Shown here: one piece after another, positions 54,968-63,797 of the stretch
Numbering within the stretch: the stretch's first letter is position 1
Layout: every line of letters starts with the position of its first letter
Source: Streptomyces luteolifulvus
GTDB lineage: Bacteria > Actinomycetota > Actinomycetes > Streptomycetales > Streptomycetaceae
NCBI RefSeq assembly: GCF_008806595.1
Contig: NZ_VZRB01000021.1
Coordinates: 1 to 64,000 of the forward strand
Length of the DNA stretch: 64,000 bases
Direction of reading: 5' to 3'
Translations under genes and position numbers: made by a program
The notes under the pieces: model-generated
The model's database searches: none
Seen by the model: only the letters and a program-made list of their open reading frames with translations
Told to the model about the DNA's origin: nothing

Positions 54968-55936
54968 GTTCCGTACGGCGTCCTCGTCACCGGTGGCCCC
55001 GCGCGGGACCTCGTCGGGCGAGTACCGGCCGCCGACCAGAAGGCAGAAGTCGACCGGGTCCAGGGTGAGTTCCGCCTGTACGGGCTCGTCCGCGGAGCCC
55101 AGCACCCACTCCTGGCCGCCGGTGACCGCGAACAGCACCGGCGGGGCGGCGGGCCCGAGGGCCGCGCCGAGGATGCGGACGGCCAGGCGGACCAGCTGCT
55201 CCAGGTGCTCCTCGGGCGGCGGCGGGACGGTCAGTCCCAGGGCACGGCCGATGTCGTCGCTGTGGATCCACACCTCGAAGGCGCGCACCACGAAGTGGTC
55301 GGCGACCGGCAGCCGTACCCCCATGAGCGTCACCGCGCGCGCGGCGAGCACCGGATCGCGGGCCTCGGGCGTGGCCAGCAGCGCGCCCGCCTGCGCGGCC
55401 CAGTCGGCGACGGTCTCCTCGCAGCTGCGGCCGTGCTCCTGAGCGATGACTTCGGCGGTCCGCCGGTTCCAGGCCGCCTCCCATCCCTCACCGTCCGTGA
55501 CCGGGGCGGGTGGCACCCGTCCGCCGGCGCCCAGCTGCCCGGCGAGCGGCTCGTCGGCGGCGATGAGGTGGGCGACGGTCGCGTGCACGTCCCAGTCGTG
55601 CACGACGGGGGTGCCCCAGCGGCCGTCCGCCTCAAGCAGCAGTGCCTTCAGGCCGGCTACGGCGGCGGCGTAGGGGGCCGCGTGCGCGGCCACGCGGGGG
55701 GCGGCGGGGCGGGCGCGCAGGGCGAAGGACACCGCGCCGTCGCCGATGTGTGACCGCCCGCCGTTCTCCGGCGGCCCCTCCAGCTGCCGTACCGTCTCGC
55801 GCAGCCGGGCCGCCTCCGCGGCGCAGCTCTCGCACTCGGCGAGATGCGGCGGGACCGTCTTCTCCTCGGCGGGCGACAGCGCCCCGAAGGCCCAGGCGGC
55901 CAGCAGCTCCCGTACGACCTCGTGGTCGTCGCTCAC
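54932..55936 (-). CDS. Zinc-finger anti-sigma-like protein fused to a mycothiol-dependent isomerase fold
   Basis: This 334-residue protein starts with a ZAS-type zinc motif H31-x3-C35-x2-C38 (PPHLAECESCAAE), the hallmark of redox- or stress-sensitive anti-sigma factors. Residues about 85-235 then match the maleylpyruvate-isomerase/DinB N-terminal four-helix fold that uses mycothiol, with metal-type His at 113, 118 and 123 (VVHDWDVHATVAHL). A C-terminal lobe follows. GTG 55936 has GGAGG before it. The sigma-factor gene lies 34 bases upstream, on the same strand. Probably its anti-sigma factor; the enzymatic activity is unproven. Confidence 0.8.
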   Translation of the reverse strand: MSDDHEVVRELLAAWAFGALSPAEEKTVPPHLAECESCAAEAARLRETVRQLEGPPENGGRSHIGDGAVSFALRARPAAPRVAAHAAPYAAAVAGLKALLLEADGRWGTPVVHDWDVHATVAHLIAADEPLAGQLGAGGRVPPAPVTDGEGWEAAWNRRTAEVIAQEHGRSCEETVADWAAQAGALLATPEARDPVLAARAVTLMGVRLPVADHFVVRAFEVWIHSDDIGRALGLTVPPPPEEHLEQLVRLAVRILGAALGPAAPPVLFAVTGGQEWVLGSADEPVQAELTLDPVDFCLLVGGRYSPDEVPRGATGDEDAVRNVLERAASLAWL

Positions 55937-55970
55937 GGCGCACCGCCTCCTTTCCCGGGTCCTCTCGCCA

Positions 55971-56597
55971 TCATGCGCCCTTTTCCCACGCGGGGTCGGG
56001 CGGGTCGGGCACTTCCGCCAGGGTCGCGGCCAAATTGCGCAGGGCGGTGCGCAGCCGGGTCTTGGCGGTGCCCTCCGGGATGCCGAGTTCGACGGCGGCC
56101 TGCCGGTAGGTGCGGCCCGCGAAGTAGGCCAGGTGCACCACCTCCCGCTGCGGCTGCGGGAGTTCGGCGAGGGCCGAGTGCAGCAGCAGGGAGCGTTCCC
56201 GGTCGACGACCGTCTGGTCGGGGCCGGGAGAGGCGTCCGGGATGGCGTGCAGCGCGCAGTCGTCGGCGCGGGCGTCCTTGCGGTGCCGGGCCTCGCTGCG
56301 CACCCAGTCCACGGCCCGCCGGTGGGCGAGCATGGACAGCCAGGTGCGCAGCGAGCCGCGGCGCGCGTCGAAGGCGTACGGTCTGCTCCACAGCTGGGCG
56401 AAGACCTCCTGCGCCACGTCCTCGGCGGCGGCCGGGCTGCGGGTGACGCGCGCGGCGACTGCCCGCACCAGTCCTCCGTACGCCGTGTACGCCTCGGCCA
56501 GCGCGGACTCGTCGCCGTACACCAGCCGCCGGTGCAGTTCCGCGTCGGCGGGCGGATGTACGGACGTCCTGCCCGTGGTCTCCACCGGCACCACCAC
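55971..56597 (-). CDS. ECF sigma factor paired with the zinc/MDMPI protein
   Basis: A 208-residue ECF sigma factor. Region 2 is at about 35-105 (AYTAYGGLVRAVAARV, AEDVAQEVFAQLWSRPYAFD, TWLSMLAHRRAVDWVRSEARHRK). Region 4 is at about 145-195 (LPQPQREVVHLAYFAGRTYRQAAVELGIPEGTAKTRLRTAL). The layout is like the SigK group with a ZAS anti-sigma partner downstream (gap of 34 bases). The start is a GTG or ATG around 56597; a later start is possible because the first 20 residues are not conserved-looking. Confidence 0.87.
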   Translation of the reverse strand: MVVPVETTGRTSVHPPADAELHRRLVYGDESALAEAYTAYGGLVRAVAARVTRSPAAAEDVAQEVFAQLWSRPYAFDARRGSLRTWLSMLAHRRAVDWVRSEARHRKDARADDCALHAIPDASPGPDQTVVDRERSLLLHSALAELPQPQREVVHLAYFAGRTYRQAAVELGIPEGTAKTRLRTALRNLAATLAEVPDPPDPAWEKGA

Positions 56598-56642
56598 CCC
56601 TGGTGCCCTTCCTAGCGTCCCCGCCGGGCCCGCGCCAGTGGT

Positions 56643-57692
56643 TCACGTGGACAGGACGTCCAGCAGCCGGTCGACGTCCTCGGGCGTGTTGTACAGATGG
56701 AAGGCGGCGCGCAGATTGCCCGCCCGGTCGGACACCTCGACTCCCGCCCTGCTCAGCCCGGGCTGCCGGTGGCCGAGTCCGGGCACGGAGACGATCGGCG
56801 AGCCGGGTGACGGGACCGGTTCTTGGCCAAGGCTGAGCAGACCGTTGCGGAAGCGGTCGGCCAGGGCGAGATCGTATTTACGTACGGCGTCCAGGCCGAG
56901 CTCCTCCAGCAGGGCGAGGGAGCGGCGGGCGCCGGCGTACGAGAAGAGAGCGGGGCTCTCGTCGAAACGCCGGGCGGAACGGGCGAGTTCCTCGACCGGG
57001 CCGTAGCAGGCGTCCCAGGGGCGCTCCCCCGCCACCCAGCCCGCGAACAGCGGGGTGATGCCGCCGAGGTCCTCGGGAACGGTCAGGAAGGCCACGCCGC
57101 GCGGGCAGAACAGCCACTTGAAGGCGACGGAGGCGACGTAGTCGTAGGCGCCCGCGTCGAAGTCCAGCCAGCCCGCGGCCTGGGACGCGTCGATGTAGGT
57201 ACGCACCCCGTACTCGTGCGCGGCCGCCCGGATCGCGGGCAGGTCGGCGATCCGGCCGTCGGCGGACTGGGCGGCGCTGACGGCGACGAGCGCCGTGCCG
57301 GGCCGTACGGACTCGGCGATCCGCTCCAGTGGGACGGTGCGCACCTTGAGGTCGCCGCGGACGTGGAAGGGGTTCACCACCGAGCTGAAGTCGCCCTCGG
57401 CGGTGAGGACTTCGGCCCCCTCCCGCAGACCGGAGGCGATCAGCCCGCTGTAGACGGCGACCGAGGCCCCCGCCGCCACCCGGTCGACGGGCACATGGGT
57501 CAGCCGGGCGAAACTGGCGCGGCCGGCCTCCACGTCCGCGAACATGTCCGTGGGCTGCCCGGCGGCCGCCGCCTGGACGGCGATCCGCATGGCGTCCACG
57601 GTGCGGGCGGGCAGCAGCCCGGTGCTCGCGGTGTTCAGATAGGTGTTCTTCGGGGCGAACTCGGCACGGACGAGGCTCTCGAAGGTCTCCAT
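56643..57692 (-). CDS. Class V aminotransferase family protein
   Basis: A 349-residue PLP protein of the class V group (cysteine desulfurase/isopenicillin epimerase fold). NTASTGLLPARTVDAM near the start is the usual opening; residues about 170-185 read TYIDASQAAGWLDFDAG, and the PLP lysine should be in VASVAFKWLFCPRGVAFL. The C-terminal HLYNTPEDVDRLLDVL is typical. METFES at 57692 looks the natural start; an ATG at 57728 is also open. No partner sulphur-transfer genes are near, so the reaction is not clear. Confidence 0.82.
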   Translation of the reverse strand: METFESLVRAEFAPKNTYLNTASTGLLPARTVDAMRIAVQAAAAGQPTDMFADVEAGRASFARLTHVPVDRVAAGASVAVYSGLIASGLREGAEVLTAEGDFSSVVNPFHVRGDLKVRTVPLERIAESVRPGTALVAVSAAQSADGRIADLPAIRAAAHEYGVRTYIDASQAAGWLDFDAGAYDYVASVAFKWLFCPRGVAFLTVPEDLGGITPLFAGWVAGERPWDACYGPVEELARSARRFDESPALFSYAGARRSLALLEELGLDAVRKYDLALADRFRNGLLSLGQEPVPSPGSPIVSVPGLGHRQPGLSRAGVEVSDRAGNLRAAFHLYNTPEDVDRLLDVLST

Positions 57693-57788
57693 GGGTCCAC
57701 TGTGGGGCCCTGTGGACTCCCCGTCCATTGCTAATTTTTACGCGATTTCACCAAGGACTGCTTATAGATCCCCGACGACCTGCGCGTT

Positions 57789-58505
57789 TCAGTGCTGCGG
57801 CACCGCGCACCCGTCGGGGCCGCAGGCCTCGGCGCCGCCGTCCTCGACCAACTGCAGCGGCGGCCGCTCGCCCCATGCCTGGGTCAGCGCCTGCGTGAAC
57901 ACCTCGGCGGGCTGGGCGCCGGAGACGCCGTAGGTGCGGTCGAAAACGAAGAACGGCACGCCGCCCGCGCCCAGTTCCGCCGCCTCCCGCTCGTCGGCGC
58001 GGACCTCGTCCGCATAGGCGGCCGGGTCGGCGAGCACCTTGCGGGTGGCGTCGGCGTCCAGCCCGGCCTCGACGGCCAGCTCCACGAGGCGCTCGTCGCC
58101 CTCGGAGAACACCGACCGCTCCTCGGCGAAGTTCGCCCGGTACAGGATCTGGATCAGCTCGTCCTGCCGGCCCTGCTCCTTGGCGAAGTGCAGCAGTCGG
58201 TGCATGTCGAAGGTGTTGCCGTGGTCGCGCCCGCTCGTGCGGTACGCCAGGCCCTCGGCGGCGGCCTGCACACCCAGGTTCTCCTCGCCGGCCCGGGCCT
58301 GCGCCTCGCTCATGCCGTATTTCCGGGTGAGCATCGTGATCACCGGCTGGATGTCGCCCTTGGCGCGCCCGGGGTCCAGCTCGAAGGAGCGGTGCACCAC
58401 CTCGACCTCGTCACGGTGCGCGAAGGCCTCCAGGGCCTTCTCGAAGCGGGCCTTGCCCACGTAGCACCAGGGACAGGCGATGTCCGACCAGATCTCGACG
58501 CGCAT
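57789..58505 (-). CDS. DsbA/FrnE-like thioredoxin-fold oxidoreductase
   Basis: A 238-residue DsbA-family protein without a signal peptide, in the FrnE (2-hydroxychromene-2-carboxylate isomerase-like) group. The CPWC active-site motif is at C11-P12-W13-C14 (IWSDIACPWCYVGK). The thioredoxin cis-Pro region reads GVPFFVFDRTYGVSGAQP. A C-terminal CGPDGCAVPQH adds a second Cys pair, as in FrnE. It is cytoplasmic and likely catalyses disulphide exchange. ATG 58505 is chosen; a 21-codon extension upstream is not conserved-looking. Confidence 0.85.
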   Translation of the reverse strand: MRVEIWSDIACPWCYVGKARFEKALEAFAHRDEVEVVHRSFELDPGRAKGDIQPVITMLTRKYGMSEAQARAGEENLGVQAAAEGLAYRTSGRDHGNTFDMHRLLHFAKEQGRQDELIQILYRANFAEERSVFSEGDERLVELAVEAGLDADATRKVLADPAAYADEVRADEREAAELGAGGVPFFVFDRTYGVSGAQPAEVFTQALTQAWGERPPLQLVEDGGAEACGPDGCAVPQH

Positions 58506-58578
58506 GCTCTCGGCTCTCCAGCTCGTACGGGTACGGAGGCGCTCTCCGTCAGGTACGTGAACGTTCAAGCAGCCGGGT

Positions 58579-59085
58579 TCATTCCGCGGTCACCGCATAC
58601 CGCAGGTACAGGTGGTGATCCCCGCCGACGGGCGGGTTCTCCGGGTCGGGGACCCAGCCCTGGCGGGCGTAGAAGGCCTGGGCCCGCCGGTTGCCGACAT
58701 GCACGTCGAGCACGGCCGTCCGCCGCCCGTCGGCCTGCCACTGCTCGACACAGGCCGTGTGCAGGGCCGTACCGACGCCGGTGCGCCAGTGGCCGGGGTC
58801 GACATGGAACTGGAACAGCTTGACCGTTTCCGCCGGGGCGGCCTGCGGGGTGCGGAAGGAGGCGATGCCCACGAGACGTCCGTCGCGCACCGCGCACAGG
58901 ACCTGTCCGCCGGGGCGCTGGATGGCCTCGGTCCATCCGGCCGGCCAGTCGACGCCGTCGTCGGGCAGGCCGTCCGGGTAGTACGTGGAGCGGGCGCGCG
59001 CATGCAGCTCGGCGACCGCCGGGGCTTCCGCGCGCAGGGCGGTCCGGATCACCAGGGTCGCAACGGTCCGATGCGCTTTGATCAT
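58579..59085 (-). CDS. GNAT family N-acetyltransferase
   Basis: A 168-residue GNAT acetyltransferase. The acetyl-CoA-binding motif A region reads KLFQFHVDPGHWRTGVGTALHTACVEQW (about 90-117), and LDVHVGNRRAQAFYARQGWVP follows (motif B). The C-terminus is normal. Substrate not identifiable. It sits between the FrnE-like gene and a DUF1349 gene on the same strand with gaps of about 60-75 bases, so co-transcription is possible. Confidence 0.83.
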   Translation of the reverse strand: MIKAHRTVATLVIRTALRAEAPAVAELHARARSTYYPDGLPDDGVDWPAGWTEAIQRPGGQVLCAVRDGRLVGIASFRTPQAAPAETVKLFQFHVDPGHWRTGVGTALHTACVEQWQADGRRTAVLDVHVGNRRAQAFYARQGWVPDPENPPVGGDHHLYLRYAVTAE

Positions 59086-59145
59086 GCACCCGAGGACGTG
59101 CCCCGGACGGCCGTGGTTCCCCGCCCCGGACGTCAGCTTCCGTCG

Positions 59146-59754
59146 TCAGCTTCCGTCCCGCAGGTCCTTCGGCCAGTTCGGGCGGAACTCGATGTGGTCG
59201 TACGTCACGACACACCCCTCCCCCATCGGCGACTGCGTCATGAAACCGACCAGGGCGGCGCCGCTCTCCTTCTCGCCTCCCAGGGTGAACAGGCGGACGA
59301 ACGTCCAGCGCTCACCGTCGCGGGAGGCGTGGCAGGCGAAGGCGCGGCCGGTGCGGCTGATCCGGAGCCAGACGGAACTGCCGTCCACGGTGAAGGAGTT
59401 GGCGTCGTCGGAGTGCCCCCGGGTGACCACCGTGCAGACGGTGGGCACCTCGGGGGAGTATTCCAGACAGAGCTTGGCCCAGGCCCGTTCGCCGACATGG
59501 ACGTAGAGCACCCCGGCGTCGAAGGCCGCGGCGAACCCCACCGTGACCCGGGCGATCAGCTGGAAGTCCCCCTCGGGCGCACCGAGCAGCCGCGGCGCGT
59601 CGGAGGCCGGATCGAGCCCCTCGTCGGTGGGCGGCACAAACCGGTCCTGCCGGGGCCCGGCCCACCCGGTGAGCATCCCGTCCTCGTAGGACCAGTGCCC
59701 GTCGGGCCCATAGGTACGAAGAGCGAAGGGCAGTTCGGGAAGTTCGAGGTCCAT
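59146..59754 (-). CDS. DUF1349 family concanavalin-like protein
   Basis: A 202-residue beta-sandwich protein of the DUF1349 (concanavalin-like) group. Typical parts are DFQLIARVTVGFAAAFDAGVLYVHVGERAWAKLCLEYS and VWLRISRTGRAFACHASRDGERWTFVRLFTLG. It has no signal peptide. The fold suggests binding of a carbohydrate or similar ligand, and relatives such as YwqB-like proteins are uncharacterised. ATG near 59754 opens it. It lies on the same strand as the GNAT gene and downstream of the aldehyde dehydrogenase with a 35-base gap. Confidence 0.83.
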   Translation of the reverse strand: MDLELPELPFALRTYGPDGHWSYEDGMLTGWAGPRQDRFVPPTDEGLDPASDAPRLLGAPEGDFQLIARVTVGFAAAFDAGVLYVHVGERAWAKLCLEYSPEVPTVCTVVTRGHSDDANSFTVDGSSVWLRISRTGRAFACHASRDGERWTFVRLFTLGGEKESGAALVGFMTQSPMGEGCVVTYDHIEFRPNWPKDLRDGS

Positions 59755-59789
59755 CGAGTGAGTGTCTCAGGCCCGGGTGAGGTTTTGCG

Positions 59790-61319
59790 CTACCGCTCCA
59801 GCCGCCCGTTGAACCGCCGAGGCAGCCCCAGCGGATTCTCGTCGCGAAGCTCAGCCGGCAGCAGCGCCTCGGGCGCCCCCTGATACACAACGGGCCGCAA
59901 CCACCGCTCGATCGCCGTACCCCCCACCGAAGTCGACGTGGACGTCGTGGCCGGGTACGGCCCACCGTGATGCTGCGCCGGAGCCACAGCCACCCCCGTC
60001 GGCCATCCATTCACCAGCACACGCCCTGCCAGCGGCGTGAGCTCGGCCAGAATCTCCGCTCCACGCCCCTCGCCGGCAGCCTCCTCCGCCGACAGATGAA
60101 CCGTCGCGGTGAGATTGCCGGGCAGCCGGTCCAGGACACGCTTGACCTGAGCCTCGTCCGCATAGCGGGCCACGACGGTGACCGGCCCGAAGCACTCCTC
60201 CAGCAGCAGGTCGTACGCCCCCTCACCGGCCAGCTTCTCCGCAGCCACCGTGAGGAAGCCCGCGCTCACCGTGTGCTCGCTCCCCGCCCCCGGCGTCACC
60301 GGCGTCTCCACGTCGGGCAGTTCCGCCCGCTCGGCCACCCCGGCGATGAAGTTGTCCCGCATCCGGTGGTCGAGGAGCACCCCCGCCTCCGTGTCGCTCA
60401 CCGCGTCCGTCAGGGACTTCACCAGCCGGTCGCCGGCCGCGCCCGCAGGGGCCAGCACCAGCCCGGGCTTCACACAGAACTGGCCGACGCCCAGCGTCAT
60501 CGAACCCGCCAGCCCCTTGGCGATCGCCTCCGCCCGCTCGGCAGCGGCCGCCTCGGTGACGACCACGGGGTTGAGGGACCCGAGCTCGCCGTGGAACGGG
60601 ATCGGCACCGGACGGGCCGCCGCCGCGTCGAACAGGGCCCGCCCGCCACGGACCGAACCGGTGAACCCGGCGGCGGCGACGAGGGGGTGCCTGATCAGCT
60701 CGATGCCCGCCTCGAGGCCGTGCACGAGGCCCACGACGCCCTCGGGGATGCCGTGCTCGGAGGCGGCCCGGCGCAGGACCACCGCGACCAGCTCGGACAG
60801 GGCCGGGTGGTCCGGGTGGGCCTTGACGACGACGGGGCAGCCTGCCCCGAACGCGCTCGCGGTGTCGCCGCCGGCGACGGAGAAGGCGAAGGGGAAGTTG
60901 GAGGCGGAGTAGACGGCGACGACGCCCAGCGGCACCTTGTAGCGCCGCAGGTCCGGGATCGGCGGGGTCGCGGTGTCGTCGGGGTGGTTGATGGCGACGT
61001 CGAGGAACGCGCCCTCGTCGACGATGTCCGCGAAGGCCCGCAACTGGTAGCAGGTGCGGGCGAGTTCACCGGTCAGCCGGACCGGACCGAGCGCGGTCTC
61101 GGCGTCGGCGGCCTCGACGAGCTGGTTCCTGGCCCCTTCCAGCCGGTCGGCGGCGGTGCGCAGGAACGCGGAGCGGACCGTGCGGTCGGCGAGCGCGCCG
61201 CGCGCGTCCTGCGCGGCGCGGACGGTGGTGTCCACCTCATGGGCTGTGGCCTCCACCGCAACCTGTTCGCGCTGCTTCCCGGTTCGTGGGTCGACACTCC
61301 AGACTGGTGCTGCTGCCAC
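59790..61319 (-). CDS. NADP-dependent aldehyde dehydrogenase (2-oxoglutarate semialdehyde type)
   Basis: A 509-residue ALDH. The catalytic-type Cys lies in GVGQFCVKPG and the Glu in FHGELGSLNP; PLGVVAVYSASNFPFAFSVAGGDTASAFGAGCPVVVKAHP is the cofactor strand region. This subgroup contains 2,5-dioxovalerate (alpha-ketoglutaric semialdehyde) dehydrogenases of sugar-acid breakdown. I start at GTG 61317-61319, with AAGGGA 8 bases before; the longer frame to 61403 crosses the promoter region. It diverges from an IclR regulator that likely controls it. Confidence 0.88.
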   Translation of the reverse strand: MAAAPVWSVDPRTGKQREQVAVEATAHEVDTTVRAAQDARGALADRTVRSAFLRTAADRLEGARNQLVEAADAETALGPVRLTGELARTCYQLRAFADIVDEGAFLDVAINHPDDTATPPIPDLRRYKVPLGVVAVYSASNFPFAFSVAGGDTASAFGAGCPVVVKAHPDHPALSELVAVVLRRAASEHGIPEGVVGLVHGLEAGIELIRHPLVAAAGFTGSVRGGRALFDAAAARPVPIPFHGELGSLNPVVVTEAAAAERAEAIAKGLAGSMTLGVGQFCVKPGLVLAPAGAAGDRLVKSLTDAVSDTEAGVLLDHRMRDNFIAGVAERAELPDVETPVTPGAGSEHTVSAGFLTVAAEKLAGEGAYDLLLEECFGPVTVVARYADEAQVKRVLDRLPGNLTATVHLSAEEAAGEGRGAEILAELTPLAGRVLVNGWPTGVAVAPAQHHGGPYPATTSTSTSVGGTAIERWLRPVVYQGAPEALLPAELRDENPLGLPRRFNGRLER

Positions 61320-61337
61320 CGCGGGGTCCCTTCCGCT

Positions 61338-61354
61338 TTGAATGCCGTATGCAA
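61338..61354. promoter_or_regulatory. Candidate operator near the aldehyde dehydrogenase start
   Basis: TTGAAT-GCCGT-ATGCAA (61338-61354) is an inverted repeat with one mismatch, 19 bases upstream of the aldehyde dehydrogenase GTG. A second site lies at 61385-61402. Both fall in the divergent promoter region of an IclR-type regulator. Confidence 0.4.
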
Positions 61355-61384
61355 TGCCGCAGTTTCCGGGTCGTCCATCAGGGC

Positions 61385-61402
61385 TGTTCGATATGCTGAA
61401 CA
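61385..61402. promoter_or_regulatory. Candidate IclR-type operator
   Basis: TGTTC (61385-61389) and GAACA (61398-61402) form a perfect inverted repeat around GATATGCT, a TTC-N8-GAA type palindrome like those bound by IclR regulators. It lies between the divergent regulator (start 61464) and the aldehyde dehydrogenase. Confidence 0.5.
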
Positions 61403-61463
61403 CTGTCTCTGATGATGAATACGCTCGGAGACTATTTCCCGGCGAACGAAGGGGTCAAGGGCG

Positions 61464-62237
61464 ATGTCGGCAGGCGGGACGGGGGGCGGGGCGCAGGTCA
61501 AGTCCGCGGTGCGGACGGTCGAACTGCTCGAGTACTTCGCCGGACGCCCGGGCATGCACTCCCTGGCGGCGGTCCAGGAAGCGGTCGGTTATCCCAAGTC
61601 CAGCCTCTACATGCTGCTGCGCACACTCGTGGAACTCGGCTGGGTGGAGACGGACGCGACGGGCACGCGGTACGGCATCGGCGTACGGGCGCTGCTCGTC
61701 GGCACCTCGTACATCGACGGCGACGAGGTGGTCGCGGTGGCCCGGCCGACGCTGGACCGGCTGTCGGACGACACCACCGAGACCATCCACCTGGCGCGGC
61801 TCGACGGCACGAACGTCGTCTACCTGGCCACCCGCCAGTCCCAGCACTACCTGCGCCCGTTCACCCGCGTGGGCCGCCGCCTGCCCGCGCACTCGACCTC
61901 GCTGGGCAAGGCGCTGCTGAGCACCTGCACGGACGAGCAGGTCCGCAAGATGCTGCCCGAGACCCTCCCCGCCCTCACCGAGAACACGATCACGGACCGG
62001 GAGAAGCTGATCGAGGAGCTGCACCAGGTGCGGGAGCAGGGCTTCGCCGTCGACCGTGAGGAGAACACGCTGGGCCTGCGCTGCTTCGGTGTCGCCATCC
62101 CCTATCGCACCCCGGCCCGCGACGCGATCAGCTGCTCGGTCCCGGTGGCACGGCTGACCCCCGCCCATGAACAGATGGTGAAGGACGCCCTGTTCGACGC
62201 CCGTGACCGACTGACGCTCGCCACCCGTAGGCTCTGA
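61464..62237 (+). CDS. IclR family transcriptional regulator
   Basis: A 257-residue IclR-type repressor/activator. The N-terminal winged helix (about 12-70) reads AVRTVELLEYFAGRPGMHSLAAVQEAVGYPKSSLYMLLRTLVELGWVETD. The C-terminal effector domain includes RLPAHSTSLGKALLSTCTDEQVRKML and GFAVDREENTLGLRCFGVAIPY. ATG 61464 follows AAGG. Divergent from the aldehyde dehydrogenase; the palindromes between them suggest mutual control, with a sugar acid or keto acid as effector. Confidence 0.9.
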   Translation: MSAGGTGGGAQVKSAVRTVELLEYFAGRPGMHSLAAVQEAVGYPKSSLYMLLRTLVELGWVETDATGTRYGIGVRALLVGTSYIDGDEVVAVARPTLDRLSDDTTETIHLARLDGTNVVYLATRQSQHYLRPFTRVGRRLPAHSTSLGKALLSTCTDEQVRKMLPETLPALTENTITDREKLIEELHQVREQGFAVDREENTLGLRCFGVAIPYRTPARDAISCSVPVARLTPAHEQMVKDALFDARDRLTLATRRL

Positions 62238-62240
62238 GGC

Positions 62241-62711
62241 ATGGATGTCACACTGCGCGAGGTCCACGACAGCGATCTGCCGGTCTTCTTCCGGCAGATG
62301 AACGATCCGGAGTCGCTCAGGATGGCGGCCTTCACCGCCGAGAACCCGGCCGACCGGGAAGCCTTCGACGCCCTGTGGAAACGGATCCGGTCCTCGGACG
62401 ACATCGCGCTGACGATCCTGGCCGACGGTGACGTGGTGGGGAGCGCGGCGGTGTACGGGGAGCCGGGCGAGAGGGAGGTGACGTACTGGGTGGACCGCGC
62501 GTACTGGGGTCGGGGCATCGCCACCGCCGCGCTGCGCGGACTGCTGGCCGAGGTCCCCGAACGCCCGCTGTACGCCCGGGCGGCCGCGGACAACGAGGCG
62601 TCCCGCCGCGTCCTGGAGAAGTGCGGTTTCCGGCTCTCCGCGCAGGCCAGAGGGTATGCGAACGCACGCGGCGAGGAGATCGACGAGGTCGTGCTCACGC
62701 TGCAGGGCTGA
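62241..62711 (+). CDS. GNAT family N-acetyltransferase (RimJ/RimL type)
   Basis: A 156-residue GNAT of the RimJ/RimL-like group: VTLREVHDSDLPVFFRQMNDPESLRMAAFTAENPADREAF opens it, VTYWVDRAYWGRGIATAALRGLLAEV is the acetyl-CoA motif, and ASRRVLEKCGFRLSAQARGYANARGEEIDEVVL ends it. It is three bases from the IclR stop and on the same strand, so probably co-transcribed with the regulator. Substrates of this group include ribosomal protein termini, antibiotics and small amines. Confidence 0.85.
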   Translation: MDVTLREVHDSDLPVFFRQMNDPESLRMAAFTAENPADREAFDALWKRIRSSDDIALTILADGDVVGSAAVYGEPGEREVTYWVDRAYWGRGIATAALRGLLAEVPERPLYARAAADNEASRRVLEKCGFRLSAQARGYANARGEEIDEVVLTLQG

Positions 62712-62792
62712 GCCGCCCCTCCCCCGTCCGGCGGAGCCGGATCATCGCGGTGCAGGACGTGTCCGACCGGGCGCGTGCGGGAGCGTGCACGT

Positions 62793-63797
62793 ATGACGCA
62801 GTCACTCTCACCCACCGCCGGCACAGTCGTGCTCAGCCCCTCCCGCCGTGTGGTGCGGGCCGTTGCCGTTGCCGCCTGTCTGCCCTACCTCGGCCTCAAG
62901 ATCGCCTGGATCGCCGGGAGCCACGTCGGGATCCCGGACGGCAGCTCGCTGCTGGAACACCGTACGACCATGGCCGTCGCCAACAGCGTCACCGTGCTGA
63001 TGGACGGGGCCGTGATCGTGCTGGCGCTGGTGCTGACAAGGCCGTGGGGCCTGAGAACGCCCGCGTGGCTGTTGGCCTTCCCCGTGTGGGTCGCCACCGG
63101 ACTGCTCGCGCCGATCATGGCCGGGTTCCCGCTGCAGCTCCTCGTGAAGACGCTCGGCGCGAGCGGGCACCGGGCCGCCGGCCCGGGACGTGAGCCGTTC
63201 CTCGACGCGTGGGTGTTCGGGGTGGTGTACACCGGGTTCATCGTGCAGGGGCTCTCCCTCGGCGCGCTGTTCGTGCTGTACGCCCGGGACCGGTGGGGGT
63301 GGCTGTGGCGCGGGCGCGTGTGGGAGCTCCCCCGGGGGGCCGTCGGACCCGCACAGCGCGCCACCGCCGTCGCCGCCGCCGTGCTCTCCCTGCTTCCGCT
63401 CGCTCTCCATCTGCTGTGGGCCTGCGGCGGCACCGCCGGTCTCAGCGACGGCCGGGCCGCCGACCGGACCGCCGACTTCTACGTCCTCCAAGCCGTATAC
63501 GTCGTCTTCCTCGTCGCGGCCGTCACCGGCGGCTGGCTGATCGCCTTCCGGCGCGGGCGCGCCCTGCCCGTCAAGGTGCCGCTCGCCGCCGCCTGGGTCG
63601 GCTCCGGGGCGGTGGCCTGCTGGGGCGGCTGGCTGTCGCTGGTCTCCCTCGGCGGCGTGGACGACATCGCCGACCGCCCGACACAGCTCATGAACCTCGC
63701 CTACGCTGGCGAGGTGATCGTCGGCATCCTCGTGGCCACCATCGGCGCCTACTTCTTCGCGGAGCGGTCCGCCCGGGCTCCGCAGCCGTCGGCGTGA
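62793..63797 (+). CDS. Unrecognised multi-helix membrane protein
   Basis: A 334-residue membrane protein with about seven or eight hydrophobic helices (for example VRAVAVAACLPYLGLKIAWIAG, VLMDGAVIVLALVLTRPWG, VVYTGFIVQGLSLGALFVLYA, LNLAYAGEVIVGILVATIGAYFF). I recognise no family. ATG 62793 follows GGGAG at a good spacing; an upstream ATG at 62775 is less well placed. Its stop overlaps the GTG of a probable sensor kinase, so it may be linked to that signalling pathway. Confidence 0.65.
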   Translation: MTQSLSPTAGTVVLSPSRRVVRAVAVAACLPYLGLKIAWIAGSHVGIPDGSSLLEHRTTMAVANSVTVLMDGAVIVLALVLTRPWGLRTPAWLLAFPVWVATGLLAPIMAGFPLQLLVKTLGASGHRAAGPGREPFLDAWVFGVVYTGFIVQGLSLGALFVLYARDRWGWLWRGRVWELPRGAVGPAQRATAVAAAVLSLLPLALHLLWACGGTAGLSDGRAADRTADFYVLQAVYVVFLVAAVTGGWLIAFRRGRALPVKVPLAAAWVGSGAVACWGGWLSLVSLGGVDDIADRPTQLMNLAYAGEVIVGILVATIGAYFFAERSARAPQPSA

